From the NCBI GenBank assembly GCA_964023275.1, contig OZ029919.1, positions 2,863,501-2,927,500 on the forward strand: DNA of 64,000 nucleotides, written 5' to 3'. This document shows, in pieces, positions 1 through 11,539 of the stretch. The DNA is from Norana najaformis. Taxonomy: Eukaryota; Annelida; Clitellata; Crassiclitellata; Hormogastridae. Made by a program: the position numbers and the translations under genes. The number at the start of each line of letters is the position of its first letter. The first letter of the stretch is position 1. The notes beneath the pieces were generated by a model that ran no database searches, was not told the origin of the DNA, and worked only from the letters and a program-made list of their open reading frames with translations.

Positions 1-117
1 AGTTGAAGGTCGTGACAGAATACGAGCAGGACCTCGTTGTCTGAGTGAACTTCGTGGACGTGGAGGGCCTAAATTAAACTCGGGTTAACTTGGTTAATTC
101 GGAAACGTTTCATAAAG

Positions 118-3100
118 ATGGCGAGAAATCCCGAGCTCGTTAAAATGGCGGCGACGATGAAGCCCGAAGCGGCTCACAGCGACGCAAATCCGAAGGTGTT
201 CCTGGACATCACGATCGGCGGCATTAAAGCAGGCCGCGTTACTATCGAGGTAACTGAACAAGAAATTATGTTTGGAGGCGATGTCGGTGTACAGTCGATT
301 TAAAAGCTTAAATTTACGATGTACCTGCGATCATTTGATGCCGACGAGAAATCCGACTATAGGAAAAGCGTAGATTTTAGTCATGCGGGCATAAGTTTGC
401 GAAATCTGACTCTTCCTGCCTATATCTGTTTTGTTGTGACCGAGCGCTTGTGAATAAACTGGTGTTTATGATCACCAGTTCATCATGATTGTCATCATCA
501 CCACAGCCATCATAACAGCTACAACATCATCACTACCACATCATCATAGTTAGCGTTGTTGCCTTCGTCGTAGTAGCCATCATCGTCGTCGTCGTCGTCA
601 ACATCATCATCATCATCATCATCATCATCACGTAACAATGATCATAATTATTATTGGGATTGTAAATCATTATTTTTCTTGTTATCCTGATTATATGCTT
701 TGTCTTGAATTATGTCATTTTGACTTTGCTTAAATTGGCATCCTTTTATGTAAATAATTTTAAATGAATTTGAATAATCCCTTTTTATCTCATAATATTT
801 TATCTTAATGACGTACAAAATGCATGCATATACAACTATGTGCGTTATATTATGAATGTTTCTCTTAGGAATGATTGTGAATCTTTATCTTAGGATATAG
901 TATCATGAATTGTTATGATAGGATAGTGAATGAATTTTATTCTTGGATGTAGCCACAAATTTTTATCTTAGGACATACCAGTAGGCCTACAAATGTTTTG
1001 GATATATAACAAACTTTTGTCATAAGAATGCTTCCTTGTTCTGTTTGTATAAACTAGTTAAATGTGTTAAATAATGGGTAGTTGGAATAACAAGATAAGT
1101 TATGTCCCTGCTTTTCAGTTACCTGTTTTCAGTACGCTCTTATTTTGAATACGGTGGTTGTACATTGGCCTAAAATAGACTGCCACATGTAGTTGTTTAT
1201 GCGCTGAGGAAAACATGATCATTAATGTTTGTTTTTCTGGCCTTTGCTCCCGACATAAAAGAATTTTGAGTTTTATGTACCTGGGTTTGTAGGCAGTATA
1301 GACTGTTTGAATTGGTCCATGTTGATAAAAAGCTGTAACCTTTGAACTGGTGTCTAGGGTTGTATGCGTTGGCTTAGTATAAAAAGTTCACTATGGGTCA
1401 GATTTGGGTCAGAGTTCAAATGCTAGTTTGTAAAAACTAAGTAAGTAAATGATGCGTTTAATAACACTCCATATGTCCATCAGCTGGGCGAGGAATCATA
1501 GGCGTGGATGGGTCGGGGGGGGGGTTAGACAACAAAAGCAAGAGGGTACAAATAGGTCTTAAGCCGTAGCAGTGTTTGTGGATGTAACTTTTGTACATAC
1601 AGACATTCATTTTGTACGGCACTTCTCAAAAGTATTTGAAAACACTTAGGAACATCTTGGAAACCTCTTATATGCACACTTCAGTTTATCGTATCTTGCA
1701 AGAGCGAAGATAATGCTATCTTTAGGTACTAGTAGATAATGTTACTTAAAATCTTCTTTCTTTATTTGCATATTTATTTTTACCTTTGAGAGGTTCATGA
1801 AAGGTACTATATATAAATGTTTATATATGTAGTTTCTTGCATTTATATTGCGCCACTATATAACACTGTGGCTTCTTGTGATTCCTTGTTTATTAACCAC
1901 TGATGTATATGGCTGTTTCAGCTTTTTAAGACCGTAGTACCAAAGACAGCAGGTAAGGAATGCATGTCATGAAAATTTATTTATTTACTTACTTATTGAC
2001 TTCCTTGTTTACTTATTAGTTATTGACTTTGTTTGTTAATTTATTAAGCCACTTATTATGCAAACAAAATCTGTAAACAGATGATCACATGGTTCTTTTG
2101 TTTTGGATTTTTGCCATGTGTTGACCTTTAGCCACTGTTACGAGGGTTTGAATCGCTTGGCATTGCTACATTACTGCAGCAAATGAGAAGAATCCAGCTT
2201 TTGAATCCCTTCTTGCCTATCGATTTTGTTTTGACTGAGCGCCTGTGAATAAGCTGGTTCCCGTGACTTGGCTTTCGTTGGGCACTGTAGAAATCTCGAG
2301 TTTAGAATTATGATTACGAATAGAAGTGGAAACATCAGTTATGTTCATATGATCGTGGCTGCTAAGAAGTGCCTGAAAACATTCTGCAAACGACATTGAT
2401 TTGAGGATAATTGAAGTTTATTTCACAGGCATTCGATTTCTTCTGCTTCAGTTCCACGGCTCAGTCTTCTCGTTGATGATGTTACATACACTTAACGTTT
2501 ACCAATTCTGTAAATTTCCGTCGATAATAAATCTTCATCACCGATGCAGCTGGCTTGGCTTGGCTATTGGTGGAATTCCTATTCCACCTTGGAACATTGG
2601 GTGGTGAACTGGTTGCAAATGGGCCAACTGGCATAGCTGGATGCAGGAAATCTTCAAGGACGGATGGTTGCTGGGATGAATGCGGCTGTTACTTTTGCTG
2701 CAGCTGTTTCTCTTAGCTGCTGCTGCTGATGATGATGACAAGTTATAGGTGCATGCATCTCCAACGCCTATAACTTGTTACACAACGCATTTAACTGTAA
2801 TTTAAGATGTAGAAGAAGAAGATGAGAGAGCACCCCTGTAGGATTACCCTAAGATGCAGGCATGGGTATGAAGTATTTTATTATTATTATTATTATTATA
2901 ATAATAATAATTATTATTATTATTATTTTATATATATATATATGCATGGTTGTCTTTTTTGAATCTATAGAAAATTTCCGTGCCCTTTGTACGGGTGAGA
3001 AGGGGTATGGTTACAAGGGATCGAGATTCCACCGGGTCATTCCAGAGTTCATGTGCCAGGGAGGCGACTTCACACGGGGCAACGGCACTGGCGGAAAGAG

Positions 3101-5193
3101 CATCTATGGCGAAAAATTTGATGATGAAAGCTTCGTCATTGCCCACAGCAAGCCAGGTACTCAAAATATATCATCCCAGTTGTTTGAAGGTACTGAAATG
3201 ATATAGACAGGTATTCAAAATATCATCCCAGTTGTTTGAAGATACTGAACTGATTTAGACAGGTATTCAAAATATCATCCCAGTTGTTTGAAGATACTGA
3301 ACTGATATAGACAGGTATTCAAAATATCATCCCAGTTGTTTGAAGATACTAAAATGATATAGACAGATACTCCGAATGAAAGTTCTGTACCAGTGACTCA
3401 AGTGGCTGGCAGATACTGACATTTTTAGCCAGGTATTAAAAGAAAAATTATGGAAAGACAAACATGTGAGCACAGACACGAAAAAAAGATTGGTGAGGGC
3501 CTTGATTATACCAACAGTAACATACGGCAGTGAGACGTGGACAATGACCAAGAAAATGGAGAAAAAAATCAATGCTTGTGAAATGTGGATATGGAGGAAG
3601 ATGCTGAGAACATCATGGACGGAGAAAAGGACTAATGAATGGGTATGCATGGCGATTGGAATTGAGCAAGATGAGACGTTACAACAAACAGTGCTAAAAT
3701 CAAAGCTGAGGTTCTTTGGACATGTTATGAGATCAGATGGATTGGAAAAAGAAATGATGCTGGCTTGTGGAGAGGGAAAGAGGAAACAAGGGAGACCAAG
3801 GAAAAAATGGATGGACAAGATACACGAAGCAACTGGAATGAACTTGGCACAACTAAGGGACGCGACATTGGAAAGAAAGAAATGGAGTAGATTGATCATG
3901 ACGGTCGCTAGAGCTCAAAGAGCTGACAGCACAAGGTAACAAGGTAATTAAAAGTCTTGCCATCGAAAGTGTAAAGTCTGAAAGTCTGACATTTAGAAGT
4001 TTCTTAATGTAGTGGTCTATGGTGAAATGTTTTAGGTTTGCTGTCGATGGCCAACACTGGACCGAATACAAATGGGTCTCAGTTCTTTATTACAACAGAA
4101 AAGACAGACTGGTAATGTAGGAATTCTGATAATCTTTTACTTTTTACAGTTTACGTAATACAGTTTGCAATTTTACATTTACGCTGCTGTTGGATTGATG
4201 TAAGTGTTTGTTAACGTCTTTTTATTGAAGACAAAAAGTTGTCTGAACTATTTAAAACCAATGTGATGTATGTTTAAGTCTTGGAAAGGTGTCTTTTCAA
4301 TGTGCACAGTGTAATTGTAATTGTAATCAGAAATTATATAGTTCCTCTTCAAGAGAAGCAAATCAGAGGTGCTTTATGTGTGAGCCTTAACAATGTTAAA
4401 TGTCAGTGACAACAGAGCACTCATCTGATAATAAATGTCGCTCAGATAACTAGAAGAAACGCCAACGGCAAGCTCACGCACACACACAGAGCCCTACCAC
4501 CAGAAAAGATAGACTTATATACTTGGCACCTCAGAGAAATATCGCTAACTATCCTCTACTGAGCATCTGTGCTGTAGTTTTGTGACCCTTTAAGGCTCCC
4601 TTGGACAGTCGTGTTCACATCATCTCTGATAGGTCCACATCTACAAAACATGTTGTACAAACATTTATGTGCATAATTGCATAAGCTTCATAACCTACAT
4701 ATTCGTAATAGTAATCTTGAGATTTCTGTGGCACCCAACGAAAGCTAAGTCACAGGAACCAGCTTATCCTCGGGCGCTCAGTCAAAACGAAATCGATAGG
4801 CAGAAAGGGTTCGGTTCATGGAGTCAGGCAGGGAGACAGTTGGACGGCTACAGTGGATGGTGTCGTGTGTACATTCATATATACATGCTTATGTACATAA
4901 ATACATACATTCATACAATGTGAATACATAGATGCATACAGAACAGTCACCCTTTAGAGATAAGTCTTTTTTGTTCCGTTTGATATGTTTGTTGTTTTCT
5001 TTATGCACTTGAACCAGTTGAGCCAATACTGACTAACTGTTTCTGACATCACAGGCTCGATGGACAGCATGTGGTGTTTGGTCAAGTTCTGGAAGGCATG
5101 GAGATCATCAGAGAGATGGAAGGCCAAGGCAGTGAAAGCGGAGAGACTAACGCATCGATCGTGATCGAAGACTGCGGACAGGTTTACCACTGA
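118..5193 (+). CDS. PPIA: Cyclophilin-type peptidyl-prolyl isomerase (five coding exons)
   Basis: Exons: 118-249, 1922-1952, 2971-3156, 4036-4111 and 5055-5193. They join in phase with GT-AG borders to give 187 residues. The product catalyses cis-trans isomerisation of prolyl bonds and is the cyclosporin-binding fold. Residues equivalent to human PPIA Arg55, Phe60, Met61, Gln63, Phe113, Trp121 and His126 are all present (near 76, 81, 82, 84, 134, 142 and 147), so it should be active. The [15 protein letters not shown] and [15 protein letters not shown] motifs are diagnostic. The 31-nt second exon matches vertebrate PPIA. About 21 residues precede the conserved NPKVFLDI start. ATG 118 has a good Kozak context, but Met10 or Met14 could also initiate. 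The extension is not clearly a mitochondrial presequence, so a PPIF-like paralogue is not excluded. Introns hold repeats and a retrotransposon fragment. Confidence 0.93.
475..640. repeat. (ATC/TCG)n trinucleotide tract in cyclophilin intron 1
   Basis: Imperfect CAT/ATC triplets, ending in an almost pure run of about ten TCA units near 603-631. Confidence 0.85.
1450..1605 (+). repeat. Dispersed element E copy
   Basis: It carries the blocks 'GTCCATCAGCTGGGCGAGGA', 'GGCGTGGATGGGTC' and 'GTACAAATAGGTCTTA'. The same blocks recur at about 9385, 16030, 18280 (reverse) and 30800 (reverse, partial). No coding capacity is seen. It is often preceded by a TAAG-type tetranucleotide run. Class unknown. 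Confidence 0.6.
2205..2320 (+). mobile_element. LINE-A 3' end (L2/CR1-like), truncated
   Basis: Shares 'GATTTTGTTTTGACTGAGCG' and 'GTAGAAATCTCGAG' with about fifteen other places in the window. The longer copies at 24640-24940 and 61722-62584 show that this is the 3' untranslated end of a non-LTR element, with a terminal ATTACG-type tail. Confidence 0.7.
2877..2945. repeat. (TTA)n / (TA)n microsatellite before cyclophilin exon 3
   Basis: About eighteen TTA/ATA triplets, then a short TA run, ending 25 bp before the exon 3 acceptor at 2970. It may serve as a poor polypyrimidine substitute. Confidence 0.9.
3154..3390 (+). repeat. 52-bp minisatellite that starts at the cyclophilin exon 3 donor
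   Basis: Starts of CAGGTA(C/T)TCAAAATA fall at 3154, 3208, 3260 and 3312, with a degenerate one at 3364. The spacings are 54, 52, 52 and 52. The first unit contains the real exon 3 donor (CAG|GTACTC after 3156), so the array repeats the splice site into the intron. Another CAGGTATT occurs at 3430. Confidence 0.9.
3436..3942 (+). mobile_element. Non-LTR retrotransposon reverse transcriptase, C-terminal fragment
   Basis: An open frame inside cyclophilin intron 3 reads [15 protein letters not shown], then [39 protein letters not shown] and [16 protein letters not shown]. These are typical of the RT thumb and C-terminal region of endonuclease-reverse transcriptases common in marine invertebrates. 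The frame is uninterrupted for about 165 codons, which suggests a fairly young insertion. The catalytic palm and the endonuclease are absent, as expected of a 5'-truncated copy. Clade (RTE, Jockey or other) is not assigned. Confidence 0.85.
4310..4400 (-). mobile_element. LINE-B 3' tail fragment
   Basis: 'GTAATTGTAATTGTAATC' followed by a degenerate AAATTATATAG...CCTCTTC...CAGAGGTGCTT block. This matches the left edge of the better copy at 7015. Confidence 0.5.
4690..4865 (-). mobile_element. LINE-A 3' end, inverted copy
   Basis: Reverse complement of the LINE-A tail: AGATTTCTGTGGCACCCAACG, then CGATAGGCAGAAAGGGTTCGG. Lies in cyclophilin intron 4. Confidence 0.65.
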
Positions 5194-7010
5194 ACTCCCT
5201 ACTGCACGCTGGCCAACTGATTGTAACTGCTGGTGGTTTGGAAAAGGTGCTTTAAAATTCTTAGCCAACCATTTGCATTTAACAAATATTGCTTGTACCG
5301 ACCATTACTTTACCTTACCTTGCCTTATCTTGCTTTAACTTACCTTTTCTTACTTTTCTTTATTGTACTTAACATTACCATTACCATACCAATACCTCTC
5401 TCTACCATACCTTACTGTACCATGTCTGACCTTACCATGCAGTAAGTTACCATGCTAACAAAAGACTGTTTGTAAAGTCAGTTGTGAAAAGGTGTTGTAA
5501 AGATATTCTTTTTTATACAGTATTAGCAAAAATGTGTGCCAAAATGTTTTATTGGATTCATAGTCGCACGGTGAAATTGGTGTTTATAAGAAAATTTGGA
5601 AGGTGATTTGCTTACTCGTGTTGGCCAGAGTGTATGTTGAGCTGCATTCTGGGCCGAGTTTGTTGTATTTTGGCTGCTGGACGAAATACTTGCGTTTTTT
5701 AATGAAATTTTTAGTTATTTTGCTACTCTGTTTTTGCATCTGTTTGGGATGTTAGGCCTTTTATCAATCTGTTTAGTTAGTTAATTAGTTAGTTAGGTAG
5801 TGTGTATTGTATTGTATTTTATAACTTATATAGCACTTCTTATGGAACAAACTACTCAGAGACGCTTCGAGCATGTGTGCCCCTGGGAAATAAGAACGTC
5901 TTTAAACAACGAGCTGACCGAGCTCTATCACCAACAGTGACCCTTGCACGAAATGACAGCGGCAAATCCATTCCATAGATATGAGCCAGCTACTGCAATT
6001 GCCCTCTGCTGTGCAAGGGAGGACTTAACACCAGGAACAAATAGAACAAATGGTGTGTATTTAAGATGTTCTTCTAGTTAGGTTAAGTTCAAGTTGGTTA
6101 ATTATCGGGACATCTGTGCTGCATCTTCTGAGAACCTTTTCAAGGCGCTTCTTGCCTTCAAAAGATGTCCTACCACCAGACTGTGAACTTATTTAGTGAT
6201 CTGTTAATAAGTGTATAGTCAATAAATTTGTGTAGTCAGTAAATAAGTCTAGGCCCTGTACATTTATTTTTCCGTCAATAAATGTATACGGTTTGTAGAA
6301 GCACTTATACCACTAGGTACATCAATTATTTCCACACTGGAAAACGTGAAATTGAAGAGAAGGTCATGAACAGGAATTTTACTGAATGTTTTTTCCGGTG
6401 AAACCCAGCTGCCATATTTGGCATGGTGTTCGTTAGTGTACAGTGTAATTTAGGCATCTATCTTTGCTGTTTTTCGTACTAAAATGTAGCTGTTCCATTT
6501 CCTTAGGTTGATTTGTAATTTATAGTTAAATAATAATTAAATAATTTATTATAGTCCAAGATTTACTTGTGCACTATCTATTGACTCTGCTGCTGATTCT
6601 TTTGTTGATGCCAGTTCAAAGTTTTTAACGTGCTGCAAAAGGAAATATTGACTAACGCTGATTGTGTTAAACGTCTAATACCTCTCTAACCAAGTCCAGT
6701 GTGAAGATTGTCTTGTACTATTTAAGGGATGAACAGTAATGTAATTTATTCACATGGGCTCTTCTTGGGTCCTATATCGACAGGCTGGCAGGGAGGCAGA
6801 TTTTGAGTAGCTAGCAACTGGTCAATGCATCCACTGGCTTGCAGTCTCGTGTTTCTTATTTCCACTAATACTCTATTTTGTGTGCATGAAAATCTTTTTA
6901 GATTATTGTTAGGCTTGACTAGGTGTATGATGTAAAATGTTAGTTAATATGAATAAACTAGTACGAGGCGAATTAGTAGGTGGTCAGTAATATGTTTGAT
7001 ATTGCCCGTG
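5194..7010. other. Cyclophilin 3' UTR and intergenic DNA
   Basis: No coding exon recognised. Contains a CTTACC/CATTACC-rich stretch at 5300-5450. Low-complexity AT-rich DNA continues to the next repeat. Confidence 0.5.
6221..6282 (+). terminator. Candidate poly(A) signals for the cyclophilin gene
   Basis: Two AATAAA hexamers, at 6221 and 6277, about 1 kb after the stop codon. No closer canonical hexamer was seen. Cleavage site not determined. Confidence 0.35.
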
Positions 7011-7014
7011 GAAG

Positions 7015-7280
7015 GTAATTGTAATTGTAATTTGAGATTTATAAAGTGCCTCTTAGAGGATTAACTCAACAGAGGTGCTTCCGACCCGTAGGAGTAAAAT
7101 CACTGTTGAACAGTACAGTCTTCAGGCGCCTACAGAACACTTAGAGGGGGAGAGAAAGGAGCTCAAGTCGCAATTCTCGAGGGAGACGATTCCAGCAAGT
7201 GGGACCAACGTAGGCGAAGCTTCTGGACTGGGCAGTAGCGGTGCGCATTCGAGGGACAAACAGGGGAAGGTGCTGAGAAT
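7015..7280 (-). mobile_element. LINE-B (L2/CR1-like) reverse transcriptase C-terminus and tail, inverted
   Basis: The minus strand reads GPTCWNRLPRELRLELLSL and then RRLKTVLF, the usual end of L2/CR1-clade RT proteins. It is followed by a short 3' UTR ending in an ATTACAATTACA-type tail at 7019-7030. One in-frame stop shows decay. The related + strand copy is at 49110. Confidence 0.8.
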
Positions 7281-8069
7281 ATGCAAGAGTATGATTATTT
7301 GCTTGTTAAATCTGTCATAGTATCATTGTGCAAAATTTGGCTGAAATTATGCTGCCGTGTGTGATTATTTGTTGGTAAAATATGTCAGAGTATGGGAGTG
7401 CAAAACTTAAGTACCTGTGACTCTTTAGTCTTTTAGTATTTTCTGTTTTAAAAGTGCCAGAACGGCTGACTACTAATGGCTTTCACCTCAGTTATTGAGG
7501 TTCGAATCCTGTGTATTGCATGAAATTGAAAAGAATTTAAGAACTTTGTTACTCGTTGCATGTGGTTCTAGATGCAGTACATATATGTGTGTTATCAGTT
7601 AAGTTTTGATGCCAATTTTTAAAATCAATTAATATTAAGTATATTTGTAATTCTCAGTTCTGGGTTTTCTGAATTCAAACAGGATGAGAAATAAATGTGT
7701 AAAATTAAAGTGGTGAAGAGCCGCCCATGTTTATGAACTGTTTGCGACTTAATTTTCTCTGCCCTGCTTTTGATGGCGTAAGGCACTGAGACTGGTTCTC
7801 ATCCTTGCTAGATATTTTCCAGTGTATTCACAGAAGGGTTCGCTAGATGGCAATAGCAGATTAAATTTTGCACCGAATGTTCAAGATGTCTTTGGAGAAA
7901 TAGAACATACTGTTACATGTACCAGCAATCCGGGAATTCGAATCTACGACCTGTTGATTGCATGTTACAACTGGACACTAAAATGTTTCATATTAAATTT
8001 TCGTCGTCTTTTTATTCCACTTTAGTATTCTCTTCTCGTCTTTGGGACCTCCTGGAGTTCCAGTGATGT

Positions 8070-8285
8070 TGTCCAAATGGAAATGCAAGCCGTATGGCAT
8101 CGACCCTGCTCATTTTTCAATGAATTTAAAGGGGTGAGATCCATCACCACCGCTGCCCGTTTGAATGGGCGCCACGCCATTTAAGGTCTCCGTGTACGGA
8201 CCGTGCTAGCCCGAGATTCAAATCTCTTGCATAAGTTGCATTACAATAAGGGCGCTATATAAGTCATTGGATTAGATTAGCCCAG
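8070..8285 (-). mobile_element. SINE-1 copy (tRNA-derived family), partial
   Basis: Contains the family core 'GCTGCCCGTTTGAATGGGCG' with 'CGACCCTGCTCATTTTTCAA' on its left and 'GTGTACGGACCGTGCTAGCC' on its right. It joins a GGATTAGATTAG tail of LINE-D type near 8270. Confidence 0.75.
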
Positions 8286-8439
8286 AATGGGGATTTGGAA
8301 TTAATGCAGTTTTGCTTAGCAGCGACCATCTACTAAGACAAAGTTACAGGTTCTTATACGAGCGCTGTGCAAAGTTTGACTATTAGCTTACATTACAATA
8401 GCCTCCTCTCCACAACCAGCAACGCAAGGAATTTTGTAA

Positions 8440-8565
8440 CCGGACCCTTTTGCCTATCGATTTTGTTTTTGTCTGAGCGCCTGTGAAAATAAGCTGGTTC
8501 CTGCGACTTGGCTTTCGTTGGGCGCTGTAGAAATCTCGAGATTATGATTACGATTAGTTATTTGA
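8440..8565 (+). mobile_element. LINE-A 3' end, truncated
   Basis: 'TGCCTATCGATTTTG', 'GGCGCTGTAGAAATCTCGAG' and an ATTATGATTACGATTAG tail. Confidence 0.75.
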
Positions 8566-9184
8566 CCGCAGAATGGGGACAAAGTGTAAACGTGACGGGG
8601 TTGGTCTCGTTTACTTGTTGACGCCAAAGGAGGATGCTGGCCTGAAAATTCACCCCAATCTTCTCACGTGTGTAAAATTTCCCCAACTTTGTCCCAATTG
8701 TTAGCTTTCATGTCTAGTTGATGACCACAATGTAGAATTAGCCAAAGGTAGCGTAGTTTAAAGCTAGCGCTATAAAACTTTTAATTCAGATTTACGATTA
8801 AGACCGTAATCTTTTAACGAATCAAAACATGCCATTTTTCAGCTTTTTCAACTCGTTTACGTAAGAAATTATAGCAGTTGGTTCACGCATTTTTAATGCG
8901 ATTTATTTGGTATAAAAATCTGTATAAAGCAGGAAACAGTGCCAAATATTGCAAGCGAATTCAGCTTTAGCATGAACGTTGTTTACGAGAAAAGCTAGGT
9001 GTATTCACTAGGTGGTTATTTGAATAACTGTTAGCACCTGACGTATCTGGTGGGCCGATTGTATTCAATGCTCAGTAGCTGCTTATAAAAAGCATTTATA
9101 TTAAGTAAATAATAATGTAATGACGGGAAGGCTTTCATGATAAAGGCTTGATGATAAAGTAATGATAACAGGAGGTCACCGTGG

Positions 9185-9256
9185 GACTCCGTGGCGCAAC
9201 GGTAGCGCGTCTGACTCCAGATCAGAAGGTTGCGTGTTCAAATCACGTCGGGGTCA
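9185..9256 (+). tRNA. tRNA-Trp: tRNA-Trp (anticodon CCA)
   Basis: Complete 72-nt cloverleaf. The acceptor stem GACTCCG pairs with CGGGGTC (one T-G wobble), and A is the discriminator base. Box A GTGGCGCAACGG, anticodon loop CTCCAGA and box B GTTCAAATC are intact. The sequence is close to the vertebrate tRNA-Trp gene. A T-rich stretch (TTTCTTTTTTA) right after the gene can terminate RNA polymerase III. It is the only convincing intact tRNA here; the other tRNA-like sequences are SINE heads. Confidence 0.95.
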
Positions 9257-9384
9257 TTTCTTTTTTATTTCTAGAGAAAACATTGCAGTGCTACAGTTGA
9301 TGCCCTTATGAGAGAACCATGAAATGCGCTATATAAATATGCATACGCAAATAATATGCTTAATGTCAAGATCTGACATTTCCG

Positions 9385-9500
9385 CATTTGCAACACGCCA
9401 CTTGTCCATCGGCTGAGCGAGTTATCGTAGGCGTGGATGGTTCACAGCGGTCAGACAACAAGAACAGTTCGGTACAAATAGGTCTTACGTCGTTCTACGA
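9385..9500 (+). repeat. Dispersed element E copy
   Basis: 'CACTTGTCCATCGGCTGAGC', 'GGCGTGGATGGTTCACAGCG' and 'GGTACAAATAGGTCTTACG', as in the copy at 1450. Confidence 0.6.
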
Positions 9501-9669
9501 ATATTTCTATCGATATATTGTTGTGAGTAATGTCAACAGGGAGACTTTTCCAGACGGCGGGTGCAGAATTGCTGAATCCACGTTGGGAGAATCCAGACCG
9601 ATAGTCTCATGTCGAGGAGATACAAAACCTTTTATGTGGCTGATCGCAGAGATTTGAATGTCTGGTATA

Positions 9670-9905
9670 AGCCGTAATCGTATCGTAATCGTAATTTCAA
9701 GATTTCTACAGCGCCCAACGAAGCCGCACCGCGGTGGCCAGCTTATTCACAAGCGCTCAGTCAAAGCAAAATCGATAAGCAAAAGGGTTCGGTTCCAGGT
9801 CAAGATCCAAAAGTCAGACCGAGAGAGCGTGGTAGCTATGGGGGTGGTGTTTGGGGTTGGAGAGGAGAGAGAGATAAGAGGAAGAAGGGGTGTAGCCCCG
9901 TATAG
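9670..9905 (-). mobile_element. LINE-A 3' end, inverted, longer copy
   Basis: Starts with CGTAATCGTAATTTCAAGAT and continues through GGTTCGGTTCCAGGTC, AAAAGTCAGACCGAG and a GAGAGGAGAGAGAGATAAGA block. The copies at 37065 and 45635 share this arrangement. Confidence 0.8.
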
Positions 9906-10768
9906 GGTTATAAGAAAGATGACAGGTAAACAGGTTGTTTATTTGACAGCGTTGCGTGTAAGAAGAGCTATCTTGTATCTCTTCCTTCAATTCAAAAGCA
10001 GCGCTATATAATAAAGATCTGTTTGGTTTGTAGATTTTCCCATAATACACTGACTTTCCTACATAATTGAGTTATAAAGGTAAACTGAAAGATGTTGATA
10101 ACCCGGGTGACCTTCGTGTTTTACATGAATTGTGCCTCCTTTAAATTCAAGGGACCTAAAGGTAACGGTAATCTCAGATTTTTATAGCGCCTTTTCAAAT
10201 TAAACTACTGAACCGCACTTAGCTCGCTGGTTTGCACGGCCCAGCAAAAACGCATAAGAAACCTACGTGGTTTCGTGACTGAACCATCATCCTTCGGCTC
10301 GGGTTCAAATCCGACAGCAATCCAATCATCAGGACGCCTACTGTTAACCTCACGGCCTGCATTGGTTTTCATAGAGCCTACCAACCGCGGCTGAATGACA
10401 GGATGAGTTGGCCCGGTGACTGTCACTCATCCAATGACTATAACCTCGCTTGACAGCGTGCCAGCGTCGTATCCACAGCGCCACGTTTAAAAGCGCTGTG
10501 CATTCTATAACTTGTTGTTTTGGGCTCATTTTTCTGGGCGACGTGGCAGGGTCGTAATGGGTAGAAAAAAATGAGTAGGGCTGTCAATGACTGCGATTAT
10601 TAATGAGGTCCAGTGAATCACCCTGCCAGTGCTGTCACCGACACCCTCTGGTAGACCCTACCTCCAGCAATTCTAGGCCGAGTTTCAAGCGTGATCAGGA
10701 ACTGAAAAAATACTCCCCGCGTTATTCTCTTGTGCACGGTTCGTGGCATCTGTCACCCATCAGCGATC

Positions 10769-11120
10769 ATGTCTCTCTGTCTGTTTGTCTGCCTGTCTGT
10801 CTGTCTGTTTCTCTCTGTCTGCCTGTCTGTCTGCCTGGCTGGCTGTCTGCTTCTATGACGGATGTCTTCTTGCTTGCCTGTCTTCCTGCTTGTCTGTGTA
10901 TGCCTGCGTGTCTTTCTGTTTCTCTTGTCTGTCTGCACTCTTTCCTGCTCGTCTGTTTGTCTACCTCCCTACCTGTCTGCCTGCCTGTCTGTCTGCAAGT
11001 CTGTCTCTGTCTAGCTGACTGGCTGCCTGCCTGCCTTATGCCCTTGTCTGTCAACCTGTCTGTCTGCGTGCCCTTTGCTTGTTTGCTTCCATGTTTGTGT
11101 CTCTCTTCCTGCACGCCTGT
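10769..11120. repeat. (CTGT)n-type degenerate microsatellite
   Basis: About 350 bp of TCTG/CTGC/CTGG tetranucleotides on the + strand. It makes long frames on both strands (CLSVCLPVCL and RQTDRQT types) that are not genes. Confidence 0.9.
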
Positions 11121-11329
11121 CTGTTGTGATTTCGTAAATGTTGATTTGTAGCGCCATCGATCGGTTTCTCTGCGACAGGGCGCTATAGAAGTCTGCCGAT
11201 TGGATCGGCCGCAGCAATTTCGTTTTGAAACCAACGCTTCCAACTATCCATGAAAAATCAAGTTAGTCTTCAATTTTATAAGATTATTAATTTTCTTGTT
11301 TTTTGTAGACGACGCTATGACTCTTCTTG

Positions 11330-11475
11330 TAATTGTAATTGTAATCGTAAACTCGAAATTTCTAAGCGCTACTTAAAAGCTAAGCGCAGGGCACCAGCTT
11401 ATTTACGAGTGCTGCGTCAAGTCTGTGAGGTTGTCCAAAGATGCCATGTCAAGAACCAAGTCCGGTTCGTAGAAG
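11330..11475 (-). mobile_element. LINE-C 3' tail, inverted
   Basis: 'GTAATTGTAATTGTAATCG' then AGCGCTACTTAAAAGCTAAGCG and GGTTGTCCAAAGATG. The mirror copy is at 48140-48235 on the + strand. Confidence 0.6.
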
Positions 11476-11539
11476 ACCACAGAGAAGGGAGTAGGAGCTG
11501 TTAGGGTGGGTTTGGTTTAAGCTGAGAAACCAGAGGGTA

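Noticed and set aside
3154-3390. Regularly spaced repeats that could suggest a CRISPR-like array (also 59894-60160 and 56521-56808)
   Set aside because: Units are direct head-to-tail copies without unique spacers, in spliced animal genes, with no cas genes. They are minisatellites.
7015-7320. + strand 81-codon frame at 7075-7320
   Set aside because: Antisense of LINE-B reverse-transcriptase codons; the minus strand gives the recognisable protein.
10603-11243. Frames of CLSVCLPVCL and RQTDRQTDRQ type
   Set aside because: Translation of the (CTGT)n tract on both strands.
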